From: Streptomyces sp. NK08204
Lineage (GTDB): Bacteria > Actinomycetota > Actinomycetes > Streptomycetales > Streptomycetaceae
Length of the DNA stretch: 64,000 nucleotides
NCBI RefSeq assembly: GCF_020400585.1
Contig: NZ_JAINVF010000006.1
Span: forward strand, 307,628 to 371,627
Reading direction: 5' to 3'
Position numbers and translations under genes: made by a program. Positions 44,709 through 52,493 of this stretch are shown in pieces; positions within the stretch are counted from its first letter, which is position 1, and the number at the start of each line of letters is the position of its first letter. The notes under the pieces are model-generated. The model had not been told where the DNA came from, did no database searches, and saw only the letters and a program-made list of their open reading frames with translations.

Positions 44709-46136
44709 GTGACGCCATCCCGCAGGCACCACCCCGCAGGACGCATCGGAGTCCTCCGCCGCGAGGCGGCCCTCGCCGTCGTCCCCGTCGTCGTCGCCTC
44801 GCTGCTCGGTGCCGCCGGGCCCGGCGCGAGCGGCTCGCCCGGCGCCCCCGGCGCGGGCGACCCCTACTTCCCGCTCAGCGGCAACGGCGGCTACCACGTC
44901 CGCCACTACGACCTGACGCTCCGTTACGACACCACCTCCCGGCGCCTGGACGGCACCGCGGTCCTCACCGCCCGCGCCACCCAGCGGCTCTCCCGGTTCG
45001 ACCTCGACCTCCTGGGCCTGACGGTCACCGGTGTCAGCGTCGACCGCGCCGCCGCCGGCCACCGCCGCAGCGGCCAGGAGCTGATCATCACCCCGCGTCA
45101 TACGCTGCGCAGTGGCCAGGAGTTCCGCGTCACCGTCACCTACCACGGCACGCCCCGGCCGGTCACCGACCCGGACGGCTCCGCCGACGGCTGGATCCCC
45201 ACCGACGACGGGGCCTTCGTCGCGGGCGAGCCACAGGGCGCCATGACCTGGTTCCCGGCGAACTCCCACCCCAAGGACAAGTCGTCGTACGACTTCTCCA
45301 TCACCGTCCCCCGGGGCCGTACCGCCGTCGCCAACGGCATCCTGCTCGGGCAGCACACCGCGCACGGGCACACCACCTTCCGCTGGCGCGAGACCCGGCC
45401 CATGGCCGCCTACCTGGCCACCGCCACCATCGGGAAGTTCAAGGTCGAGAAGTACACGACCCGCGACGGCACCCAGGTGTACAACGCGGTCGACCCGCGC
45501 GAGGCGAGTGCCGCCGCGCCGGTGCTGAAGAAGCTGCCCTCGGTGCTGGCGTGGGAGAGCAAGCTGTTCGGGCCGTACCCGTACCGGGCCGCCGGATCGA
45601 TCGTCGACCATGCCCCGGACGTCGGCTACGCCCTGGAGACCCAGACCCGGCCGCTCTACGACTCGGCGCCCGGACTGAGCACCCTCGTGCACGAGAACGC
45701 CCACCAGTGGTTCGGCGACTCGGTGTCCCTCACCTCCTGGAAGGACATCTGGCTCAACGAGGGCTTCGCCAGCTACGCCGAGTGGCTCTACAGCGAACAG
45801 CACGGCGGCGCCAGCGCCCAGCAGACCTTCGACGCCCTCTACGCCCGTCCCGCGAGCGACGGCCTGTGGGCCTACCCGCCCGGCGACCCGGGCAGCGGCG
45901 CGCACATCTTCGGCACGCCCGTCTACGCCCGTGGCGCCATGACCCTGCACGAACTGCGCCGGGCCGTCGGCGACCGCACCTTCTTCCGCATCCTGCGTGC
46001 CTGGGCGGCGCAGCACCGGGACGGGCACGCCACCACGGCACAGTTCGTGAGGCTCGCCGAGCGGGAGTCCGGGCAGGACCTGGACGAACTGTTCCAGACC
46101 TGGCTGTATGCGCAGGGCAAGCCGGACAGCGCCTGA
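44709..46136 (+). CDS. exported M1-family metallopeptidase
   Basis: 475 residues. A signal or anchor segment (EAALAVVPVVVASLLGAAG) is followed by the M1 beta domain (YHVRHYDLTLRYDTTSRRLD) and catalytic domain with HENAHQW and, 18 residues on, the third zinc ligand in LNEGFASYAEW. A substrate-gating motif near ALETQTRPLYD takes the place of GAMEN. It cleaves N-terminal residues from peptides outside the cell. The ERAP-like C-terminal domain is missing, as in the short bacterial forms. GTG 44709 follows CCAAGGAGCGCAT. The preceding 258-bp gap shows only a ttcttcgtcg-rich stretch and no gene. Confidence 0.88.
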   Translation: MTPSRRHHPAGRIGVLRREAALAVVPVVVASLLGAAGPGASGSPGAPGAGDPYFPLSGNGGYHVRHYDLTLRYDTTSRRLDGTAVLTARATQRLSRFDLDLLGLTVTGVSVDRAAAGHRRSGQELIITPRHTLRSGQEFRVTVTYHGTPRPVTDPDGSADGWIPTDDGAFVAGEPQGAMTWFPANSHPKDKSSYDFSITVPRGRTAVANGILLGQHTAHGHTTFRWRETRPMAAYLATATIGKFKVEKYTTRDGTQVYNAVDPREASAAAPVLKKLPSVLAWESKLFGPYPYRAAGSIVDHAPDVGYALETQTRPLYDSAPGLSTLVHENAHQWFGDSVSLTSWKDIWLNEGFASYAEWLYSEQHGGASAQQTFDALYARPASDGLWAYPPGDPGSGAHIFGTPVYARGAMTLHELRRAVGDRTFFRILRAWAAQHRDGHATTAQFVRLAERESGQDLDELFQTWLYAQGKPDSA

Positions 46137-46215
46137 AACCCGGCGACTTCGGAACAAGTCCGCGCGGGGCCGGGCGCGGCAGCGGGCGCCCCACCATCTC
46201 TGCACAACCGGCCCC

Positions 46216-46228
46216 TAGGATCCGACTC
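46216..46228 (+). promoter_or_regulatory. -10 element of a probably leaderless two-component operon
   Basis: TAGGAT (46216-46221) ends 7 bases before the GTG start at 46229, and there is no ribosome site, so transcription would begin at the start codon. Confidence 0.6.
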
Positions 46229-46933
46229 GTGTGCGCACATGTACTGGTCGCCGAGGACGACGAGAAACAGGCCGAGCTGATCCGCCGCTCCCTGCTGGCA
46301 GCGGGCCACACCGCCACCGTGGTGCACGACGGAGCCGCCGCGCTCGACGCGGCCCGCAGGCTGGGGCCCGACCTCGTCGTCCTCGACCTGATGCTCCCGG
46401 TGCTCGACGGCTTCGCGGTGTGCCGGGCGTTGCGCGGCGGTGACGGCGGCCCGGACATCCCGGTGGTGATGCTCACCGCCCGCTCCGCCGAGGACGACCT
46501 GCTGCTCGGCCTCGAACTGGGCGCCGACGACTACCTGACCAAGCCGTACAGCCCGCGCGAGCTGATGGCACGCATCCGCACCGTACTTCGGCGCAGCGGG
46601 CGCGGCGGTGCACGGGACGGGGACCCCGGCGTGCGCGCGGCCGGGATCAGCGTCGACCCCGTACGGCACGAGGTGCGCTGCGACGGCGTCCTGGTGGACT
46701 GCACCCCGGCGGAGTTCCAGATCCTGCTGGCCATGGCGGGGGAGCCGGACCGGGTGTTCACCCGCCGGCAACTGCTGCAGGCCACCCGCGGGTTCGACCG
46801 GGCCTCCACCGAGCGGGCCGTCGACGTGCACATCATGAACCTGCGCCGCAAGATCGAGGCCGACCCGCGGAGGCCGGTGAGGCTGCTGACCGTGTTCGGC
46901 GTCGGCTACAAACTGAGCGGCGGCCGGCCGTGA
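46229..46933 (+). CDS. OmpR/PhoB-family response regulator
   Basis: 234 residues. The receiver domain has the acidic pocket (VAEDDEKQAELIRRSL), phospho-acceptor Asp in DLVVLDLMLPVLDGF, Thr in VVMLTARSAEDDLLLGLELG and Lys in ADDYLTKPYSPREL. The winged-helix domain follows with VLVDCTPAEFQILLAMAGEP, VFTRRQLLQATRG and AVDVHIMNLRRKIE. The start GTG appears leaderless. The stop overlaps the kinase start (GTGA), giving a coupled two-component pair. The regulon is unknown. Confidence 0.9.
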   Translation: MCAHVLVAEDDEKQAELIRRSLLAAGHTATVVHDGAAALDAARRLGPDLVVLDLMLPVLDGFAVCRALRGGDGGPDIPVVMLTARSAEDDLLLGLELGADDYLTKPYSPRELMARIRTVLRRSGRGGARDGDPGVRAAGISVDPVRHEVRCDGVLVDCTPAEFQILLAMAGEPDRVFTRRQLLQATRGFDRASTERAVDVHIMNLRRKIEADPRRPVRLLTVFGVGYKLSGGRP

Positions 46934-48825
46934 AGCGCCGTATCCCGCTGCGTAAACGGCTGCTCGTCCGGCTGCTGTTCGTCTCGGCGCTCATCGCCGT
47001 CTGCTCGGTCGCGGCCACCGCCTGGCTCGCGGTGACCACCACGACCAGCGCCCTGAAGGAGGAACAGGGCCAGGACCTCGCCGCCGACACCAGCATCCTC
47101 GCGCGGCTCAGCGGCTACGCCGCCACCCACCCCGACTGGGCGGACGTCCGGCGCACCGTCCGCGAGCTGGCCGCCCGTACCGGCCGGCGCATCGCCCTCA
47201 CCACCACCGACCGCACCCTCGTCGCCGACTCCGCGCCGCGTGGCACCCCGCTGCCGCCCCGGCCCGCCGCCACCGTCGACCCGCTGCGCACCGACACCTA
47301 CACCGAGCCCGGCGCCCAGCTCAGCGGCATCGACCCGCGCGTGGTCGGCCCGTACCGGCTCACGACGGGCGAGCGGGAGAGCCTGGACACTCTGGCCGCC
47401 AAGCGCACGCGGTGCTACGCGCACTACGGCCTTCAGACCACCGTCGTACGGACCCCGAGCGGGCGGCCCGTGCTGACCGGCACGGACGGCGACGACGTCG
47501 CCGGGTACGGCGCGTCGGTGTGCGACGACGGCACGCTCACCACCCCGGTGCCGACCGAACAAAGGGCCCTGGACGCCCTGTCCGAGCTGGCCCGGCCCTG
47601 TCTGCGAGCGGTGGGCATGGACCTGCGCGGGCCGTTGTTCCTCACCCTCGACCCCAGCGGCAGGGACCCCTTCGGCCTCGGCTACTTCACCGCCAAGTAC
47701 GCAACGGTGCGCGGCGCCCCGGCCGGGCGGGCCGCGCAGAACTGCGTCCTGACCGCCCGCCGCGCCCAACTGGAGCCGTACGTCGCCCCGGTGGCCGAAC
47801 TGTTCCTCGGTATCGGTGACCAGAACCCCTCCCGCTTCGACATGTCACCGGGCAACAAGGCCAAGGTGGCCGGCGCGGCCGGCCTGGTGCTCGCCGTCAC
47901 CGTCGCGGTGACCGCCGTCGTCGCCGTCCGGCTCGTGAGGCCCCTGCGGGCACTGACCGAGGCGGCGCAGCAGCCGCCCGAGCTGCATGTGCGGGTGCCG
48001 GTGACCACACGGGACGAGACCGGGATCCTCGCGGAGGCGTTCAACGACCTGACCGAGCGCCGGGAACGCCTGGAGGCCCAGCGCAGGGCCATGGTCAGTG
48101 ACATCGCGCACGAACTGCGCAGCCCGCTCACCAACATCCGCGGCTGGCTGGAGGTCGTCCGCGACGGCGTGGTCGAGCCCGAGCCCGACCTGCTGGACTC
48201 CCTGCACGAGGAGGCGTTGGTGCTCCAGCGGATCATCGACGACCTCCAGGACCTGGCCGCCGCCGACGCGGGCACCCTGCGTCTGCACCGCGAACCGGTA
48301 CGCGCCCGCGACCTCGTCGACCAGGTGGCCGCCGCGCACAGCGTCGCCGCCCGCACCGCGGGTGTCGGCCTGCGCACCGAGGCCGACGGCAGCGCCTGGC
48401 TGGACGCCGACCCGGTGCGGATGCGGCAGGCGCTCGGGAACCTGGTCTCCAACGCGCTGCGGCACACCCCCGCCGACGGCACGGTCACGCTCGCCGTCCG
48501 CCGCGACGGCGCCGAAGTCGTCCTCACCGTCGCCGACACCGGGCCGGGCATTGCGCCGGAGGACCTGCCGCACGTCTTCGACCGGTTCTGGCGGGCGGAG
48601 AAGTCCCGCAGCAGGCGCACCGGCGGCAGCGGGCTCGGGCTGCCGATCGTCCGGCACCTCGTCGCCGCTCACGGCGGCACCGCCGAGGCCGCGAGCGAGC
48701 CCGGTGCGGGCGCGCTGTTCACCCTGCGGCTGCCGACGGCACAGGCGCCCGAGGACGACCTGCCCGGCAACGGCCCGCCGGACGACCCAGGACTCGTCGG
48801 CGAGGGCCGAGGGCGCACGGGCTGA
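46930..48825 (+). CDS. sensor histidine kinase with extracellular domain
   Basis: 631 residues. TM1 (LLVRLLFVSALIAVCSVAAT), an extracellular sensor of about 270 residues with four cysteines that may form disulfides (RTRCYAHYG, ASVCDD, ARPCLRAV, QNCVLTA), TM2 (AAGLVLAVTVAVTAVVAVRL), HAMP, then HisKA with the phospho-His in DIAHELRSPLTNIRGWLE. The ATPase domain has N box NLVSNALRHTPADG, G1 VADTGPGIAPEDL, F box FDRFWRAEKS and G2 GGSGLGLPIV. It pairs with the response regulator by overlap. The stop is four bases from the convergent wbl stop. Confidence 0.9.
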   Translation: MKRRIPLRKRLLVRLLFVSALIAVCSVAATAWLAVTTTTSALKEEQGQDLAADTSILARLSGYAATHPDWADVRRTVRELAARTGRRIALTTTDRTLVADSAPRGTPLPPRPAATVDPLRTDTYTEPGAQLSGIDPRVVGPYRLTTGERESLDTLAAKRTRCYAHYGLQTTVVRTPSGRPVLTGTDGDDVAGYGASVCDDGTLTTPVPTEQRALDALSELARPCLRAVGMDLRGPLFLTLDPSGRDPFGLGYFTAKYATVRGAPAGRAAQNCVLTARRAQLEPYVAPVAELFLGIGDQNPSRFDMSPGNKAKVAGAAGLVLAVTVAVTAVVAVRLVRPLRALTEAAQQPPELHVRVPVTTRDETGILAEAFNDLTERRERLEAQRRAMVSDIAHELRSPLTNIRGWLEVVRDGVVEPEPDLLDSLHEEALVLQRIIDDLQDLAAADAGTLRLHREPVRARDLVDQVAAAHSVAARTAGVGLRTEADGSAWLDADPVRMRQALGNLVSNALRHTPADGTVTLAVRRDGAEVVLTVADTGPGIAPEDLPHVFDRFWRAEKSRSRRTGGSGLGLPIVRHLVAAHGGTAEAASEPGAGALFTLRLPTAQAPEDDLPGNGPPDDPGLVGEGRGRTG

Positions 48826-48829
48826 TGAC

Positions 48830-49078
48830 TCAGGGACGTCGTCGCACACTCACACGCCGGCGCAGGGCGCGTCGTTCCGTTTCCGTGGTGCCGCCCCAGA
48901 TGCCGATGGACTGTCCCGTGTCCAGCGCCCACCGAAGGCACCGCTCGCGGACCCGGCAGCACGCGCAGACCTTCTTGGCACGCTGTGTCTGCTGTGCCGC
49001 CGGGCCGGTCGTGCCGACCGGGAAGAAGAGATCGGGGTCCGTGCCGCGGCACGCGGCCTGCTCTCGCCAGTCGCTCAT
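48830..49078 (-). CDS. WhiB-like (Wbl) iron-sulfur transcription factor
   Basis: 82 residues. Four cysteines (C9, then C-x2-C-x5-C at about 38, 41 and 47: KKVCACCRVRERCLRWAL) bind a [4Fe-4S] cluster. The G(I/V)WGG turn is GIWGGTTETERRAL and a basic tail RRRVSVRRRP follows. Wbl proteins bind the principal sigma factor and steer developmental, redox or resistance genes. The N-terminus SDWREQAACRGTDPDLFFP places it near the WblE/WhiB-like group; I would not choose between them. ATG 49078 has a weak AGGTGAC site. Confidence 0.9.
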   Translation of the reverse strand: MSDWREQAACRGTDPDLFFPVGTTGPAAQQTQRAKKVCACCRVRERCLRWALDTGQSIGIWGGTTETERRALRRRVSVRRRP

Positions 49079-49173
49079 CTCTAAGTCACCTGCGATCGAT
49101 GTCGTCCGCCCAGCACCGGTGCAACGCCGGTTCGGGTCACCGTCGTACCGCCGGTGAAACACCGGGCCTGCGC

Positions 49174-50058
49174 TCAGTGCCCGCGCAGCTCCTGAGCCGC
49201 CGTCACCGCAACCGCGTCGGCGAGCGCGGCGAGCGCGGGGGAGTCGAGCTTCCACTGCTGCCAGTACAGCGTCACGTCCGTCCACTCGTCCGGCACGAGA
49301 CGCACCAGGCGGCCCCCGGCCAGCAGCGGCTCGGCCTGCGCCTGCGGGACCATGCCCCAGCCGAGGCCGGCGGCGATCGCGTCGACGAACCCCTCCGAGG
49401 TGGGCACATAGTGCCGCAGCGGGCTCGCGGAGCCGCGGCCCAGCCGCCGTACGAAACCGTCCTGGAAGTCGTCCTTGCGGTCGAACACCACGACGGGGGC
49501 CTCGGGCAGCGCCTCCGGCAGGGGCCCGGCGAGGTGGCTCGCGGCGAACTCCGGTGCGGCCACCGGCAGATAGCGCATCCGGCCCAGCGGGCGGACCGAG
49601 CAGCCCGGCACCGGCTCGGGCGAGGAGGTCACCGCCGCCATCACCCGGCCCTCGCGCAGCAGTGCCGCGGTGTGGGCCTCGTCCTCGCGGTGCAGCTCGA
49701 AGCACAGGCCCCGCACCCGGGTGAGCGCCCCGAGGAACCAGGTCGCCAACGAGTCCGCGTTCACCGCGACCGACACCCGCGTCGGTTCCCCGGCGCCGCT
49801 CAGCCCCAGCTCGCCACGCGCGTCCCGCTCCAGCCGCGCCAGCTGCCGGGCGTACCGCACCAGCACCGCACCGGACTGGGTAGGCCGCACCGGCTTGGTG
49901 CGCTGGAGCAGCACCCGGCCGGTGCGCTGTTCCAGGGCCTTGACCCGCTGGCTGACCGCCGAGGGCGTCACGTGCAGGGCCGCGGCGGCGGCGTCGAAGG
50001 TGCCCTCGTCGACCACGGCGAGCAGGGTCCGCACCTGCTCCAGGGGAAGCTCCGTCAT
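49174..50058 (-). CDS. lysG: LysR-type regulator of lysine/arginine export (LysG/ArgP family)
   Basis: 294 residues. The LysR HTH is LPLEQVRTLLAVVDEGTFDA, AAAALHVTPSAVSQRVKALE and QRTGRVLLQRTKPVRPTQSG, the form typical of ArgP/LysG. An effector-binding domain follows (VAVNADSLATWFLGAL, YLPVAAPEFAASHL). In Corynebacterium LysG activates the exporter gene lysE when lysine or arginine accumulates; the divergent lysE at 50128 fits this exactly. Its start is ATG 50058; it probably binds in the 69-bp shared gap. Confidence 0.9.
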   Translation of the reverse strand: MTELPLEQVRTLLAVVDEGTFDAAAAALHVTPSAVSQRVKALEQRTGRVLLQRTKPVRPTQSGAVLVRYARQLARLERDARGELGLSGAGEPTRVSVAVNADSLATWFLGALTRVRGLCFELHREDEAHTAALLREGRVMAAVTSSPEPVPGCSVRPLGRMRYLPVAAPEFAASHLAGPLPEALPEAPVVVFDRKDDFQDGFVRRLGRGSASPLRHYVPTSEGFVDAIAAGLGWGMVPQAQAEPLLAGGRLVRLVPDEWTDVTLYWQQWKLDSPALAALADAVAVTAAQELRGH

Positions 50059-50114
50059 CACAATGGCTAAGGGTACGTAAGAATCTTTAGCTGTACTTGC
50101 CGTACGCGCTTGCC

Positions 50115-50120
50115 TAGCGT
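50115..50120 (+). promoter_or_regulatory. -10 element of lysE, leaderless start
   Basis: TAGCGT ends 7 bases before the lysE ATG and there is no ribosome site. The region upstream must carry the LysG site. Confidence 0.5.
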
Positions 50121-50127
50121 CGACGGC

Positions 50128-50742
50128 ATGAACCCCGCTCTGACCGCCGCGGTCGCCGGATTCGGCACCGGACTCTCCCTGATCGTCGCCATCGGCGCGC
50201 AGAACGCCTTCGTCCTGCGGCAGGGGGTGCGCCGGGACGCCGTGCTCGCCGTGGTCGCCATCTGCGCCCTGTCCGACGCGGTGCTCATCGCCTTCGGTGT
50301 CGGCGGGGTCGGCGCTGCCGTGGTGGCCTGGCCCGGGGCGCTCAGGGCCGTCGGGATCGTCGGCGGCGCCTTCCTGCTCTGCTACGGGGCCCTCGCCGCC
50401 CGCCGGGTCCTGCGACCCGGCACCGGGCTGCGCACGGACGGCGAGGCGGCCGGCTCCCGCCGTCGGGCGGTGCTGACCTGCCTGGCCCTGACCTGGCTCA
50501 ACCCGCACGTCTACCTGGACACCGTGTTCCTGCTCGGCTCGCTCGCCGCCGGCCACGGTTCGCTGCGCTGGACCTTCGGTCTGGGCGCCGCGTTCGCGAG
50601 CCTGTGCTGGTTCGCCGCGCTCGGCTTCGGCGCCCGGCTGCTCGGCCGCGTCCTGACCAGGCCCGCCGCCTGGCGGTTCCTGGACGGCCTGGTCGCCGCC
50701 ACCATGCTCGCGCTCGGCGTCACGCTCGTCGCCGGGGCCTGA
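50128..50742 (+). CDS. lysE: LysE/ArgO-type basic amino acid exporter
   Basis: 204 residues with about six hydrophobic spans. The signature GFGTGLSLIVAIGAQNAFVL with RQGVRR, the LCYGALAARRVLRP loop and LTWLNPHVYLDTVFLLGS are diagnostic of LysE/ArgO. It exports lysine or arginine to prevent toxic build-up. Divergent LysG-family gene supports regulation by these amino acids. ATG 50128 is preferred over ATG 50110 because it sits at the predicted transcription start. Confidence 0.92.
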   Translation: MNPALTAAVAGFGTGLSLIVAIGAQNAFVLRQGVRRDAVLAVVAICALSDAVLIAFGVGGVGAAVVAWPGALRAVGIVGGAFLLCYGALAARRVLRPGTGLRTDGEAAGSRRRAVLTCLALTWLNPHVYLDTVFLLGSLAAGHGSLRWTFGLGAAFASLCWFAALGFGARLLGRVLTRPAAWRFLDGLVAATMLALGVTLVAGA

Positions 50743-50789
50743 GCCGGCCCGTGCGGCGACCGCGGCAGCCGGCGGTGCGTGCGGGCGGC

Positions 50790-51245
50790 CTACACCGGTC
50801 CGCGCTTGCGCAGGGCGTACTGGTCCAGCAGCTTGCCGCGGGTCGTCTCCAGCCGGTGCGCGAGGACCTCGGCGACGGTCCGCACCAGCGACAGGCCGAG
50901 CAGGGGGTCCTCCACACACAGCGCGAGCACCGACGGGCCGTCGAACTCGTAGGCGCGTACGTTGCTGAAGGCCACCGCCCCGAAGTCCCACTGGTACGGC
51001 GGAAACAGCCACGACCAGCCGAGCATGTCGCCGGCGCCCAGCGTGGCCACGGTCACCCGCTGCCGGGAGGTGACCTCCTGGTCCAGGTTGACCGCGCCCG
51101 AGCGGATCACCCAGAAGCGGTCGGCGGTGCCGCCCGCCTCGAAGATCCGGGCGTCCTCCGGGAAGGAGACCTCCTTGGCCAGTTCCATCAGGCGTTCGCG
51201 CTGCGCCTGTGGCAGCGCGGTCAGCAGTTTGATCGCTTTGGTCAT
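50790..51245 (-). CDS. stand-alone cyclic-nucleotide-binding domain protein
   Basis: 151 residues, a single cNMP-binding beta-roll with flanking helices: LPQAQRERLMELAKEVSFPE, ARIFEAGGTADRFWVIRSGA and TLGAGDMLGWSWLFPPYQW. The phosphate-binding cassette GWSWLFP departs from the classical FGExAL pattern, so ligand type is uncertain. No C-terminal helix-turn-helix follows, so it is not a Crp-type DNA-binding factor. It may sense membrane or redox state or act through a partner. The start ATG 51245 follows GAGGAGCCCCGCGCC. A strong minus-strand terminator lies 100 bases upstream. Confidence 0.82.
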   Translation of the reverse strand: MTKAIKLLTALPQAQRERLMELAKEVSFPEDARIFEAGGTADRFWVIRSGAVNLDQEVTSRQRVTVATLGAGDMLGWSWLFPPYQWDFGAVAFSNVRAYEFDGPSVLALCVEDPLLGLSLVRTVAEVLAHRLETTRGKLLDQYALRKRGPV

Positions 51246-51346
51246 GGCGCGGGGCTCCTCGCCGGCGGAGGTACGGGTGCTTTCCCTAAGCCCATTTCAG
51301 CCGCTGCCGCTGTCCCGGGCACCTCGAGGGCCGCGGACAGGAAAAA

Positions 51347-51378
51347 GCCCTGGCTGGACGGGGGAAACCAGCCAGGGC
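51347..51378 (-). terminator. rho-independent terminator (minus strand) upstream of the cNMP-binding gene
   Basis: 11-bp perfect stem GCCCTGGCTGG/CCAGCCAGGGC with a 10-base loop, followed on the minus strand by TTTTT. A true T-run is uncommon for Streptomyces terminators. Confidence 0.85.
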
Positions 51379-51460
51379 CGTATGAGGTGGCACGGGGCGG
51401 AGCGGAAGGACGGTTCCGGTCCTGCTCCGTCACCACGTATGGATGAACACTAAACCACCA
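51347..51460 (-). ncRNA. candidate small RNA or 5' attenuator
   Basis: About 110 bases of minus-strand sequence end in the terminator at 51347-51378. They include a second small hairpin (AGGAC-N7-GTCCT near 51410) and no convincing coding frame. The AT-richer 51440-51500 stretch could hold its promoter. Because the terminator precedes the cNMP-binding gene on the same strand, it may be an independent small RNA or a leader that decides read-through into that gene. Confidence 0.45.
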
Positions 51461-51678
51461 AGCGGTGACGTATGCAATCAAGACAAGCCACGTGACCTGT
51501 TTCACTCGCTGTCGCTGCTCACGACGGCCCCGCCGGGCTCCTCCACCCGGTGCCCGGCACGAGCCCGCCGATGACACCCGATGACGACAACGTCACCCCA
51601 CGGTGTTTGACAGCGCGCCAACAGGTCAGCCGAAGAGGAGTGACCCGTGCGATCCGGCACCACTCAGGGAGGGAAGGG

Positions 51679-52479
51679 ATGCTCGACAAGCGGAGGACCC
51701 ATCACGACGCGCCTGACACCGAGGCCCTGTTCGCAAGGCTCGCGGAGCTGGGCGACGGTTGCCAACGGGACACCGTACGCGCCGAACTCGTCACCGCCTG
51801 GCTGCCCATGGCCCACCGGATCGCCAGCCGGTTCCGTGACCGGGGCGAATCCGCCGAGGACCTGCGCCAAGTGGCCGCCCTGGGCCTGGTCAAGGCCGTC
51901 GACCGGTTCGATCCCGCGCGCGGCGCCTTCGAGAGCTACGCCGTGCCCACCATCACCGGCGAGATCAAGCGGCACTTCCGGGACCGGATGTGGGCCCTGC
52001 GGGTGCCCCGCCGGGTGCAGGAACTGCGCAACCGGGTGCGAGTGGCCCGCCGCGACCTCACCCAGCACCCCGGCACACCCGAACCCACCGTGACTGCCAT
52101 CGCCACCCACACCGGACTCACCGAGGACGAGGTCGCCGCCGGGATGGAGGCACTGGAGAGCTACAGCACCCTGTCCCTGGACGCCGAGGTGTCCGCCGAC
52201 GCAGACGGCCACAGCCTCGCCGACACGCTCGGCTGCGTCGACTCGTCCTACGACGTGGTGGTCGACCGCGAGGCCGCCAAGGAGGGCCTGCGCCGGCTGC
52301 CCGAACGGGAGCGGGCCATCCTCTACATGCGCTTCTTCGAGGACATGACGCAGAGCCGCATAGCCGACCGCCTCGGCATCTCCCAGATGCACGTCTCCCG
52401 GCTCATCAGCCGCAGCTGCGCCCGCATCCGCGAGGAGGCCCTGGGCGGCCGACGCCCGCACGGCCGGCCCGCCGTGTGA
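51679..52479 (+). CDS. RNA polymerase sigma factor, SigB/SigF/SigG family
   Basis: 266 residues. Region 2 is PMAHRIASRFRDRGESAEDL, RQVAALGLVKAVDRFDPARG and AFESYAVPTITGEIKRHFRD; region 3 begins RMWALRVPRRVQELRNRVRV; region 4 has LPERERAILYMRFFEDMTQS and RIADRLGISQMHVSRLISRS. The family is governed by anti-sigma/anti-anti-sigma pairs; an RsbW-like kinase lies at 56389 but is not adjacent. It directs osmotic, oxidative or sporulation genes. ATG 51679 follows GGAGGGAAGGG; the open frame upstream is unlikely to be coding. Confidence 0.9.
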   Translation: MLDKRRTHHDAPDTEALFARLAELGDGCQRDTVRAELVTAWLPMAHRIASRFRDRGESAEDLRQVAALGLVKAVDRFDPARGAFESYAVPTITGEIKRHFRDRMWALRVPRRVQELRNRVRVARRDLTQHPGTPEPTVTAIATHTGLTEDEVAAGMEALESYSTLSLDAEVSADADGHSLADTLGCVDSSYDVVVDREAAKEGLRRLPERERAILYMRFFEDMTQSRIADRLGISQMHVSRLISRSCARIREEALGGRRPHGRPAV

Positions 52480-52493
52480 CGACGCCTCGCACA

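Noticed and set aside
51595..51625. SigB-type autoregulatory promoter before the sigma gene
   Set aside because: GTTT is present but the -10 is not GGGTA-like at the right spacing.
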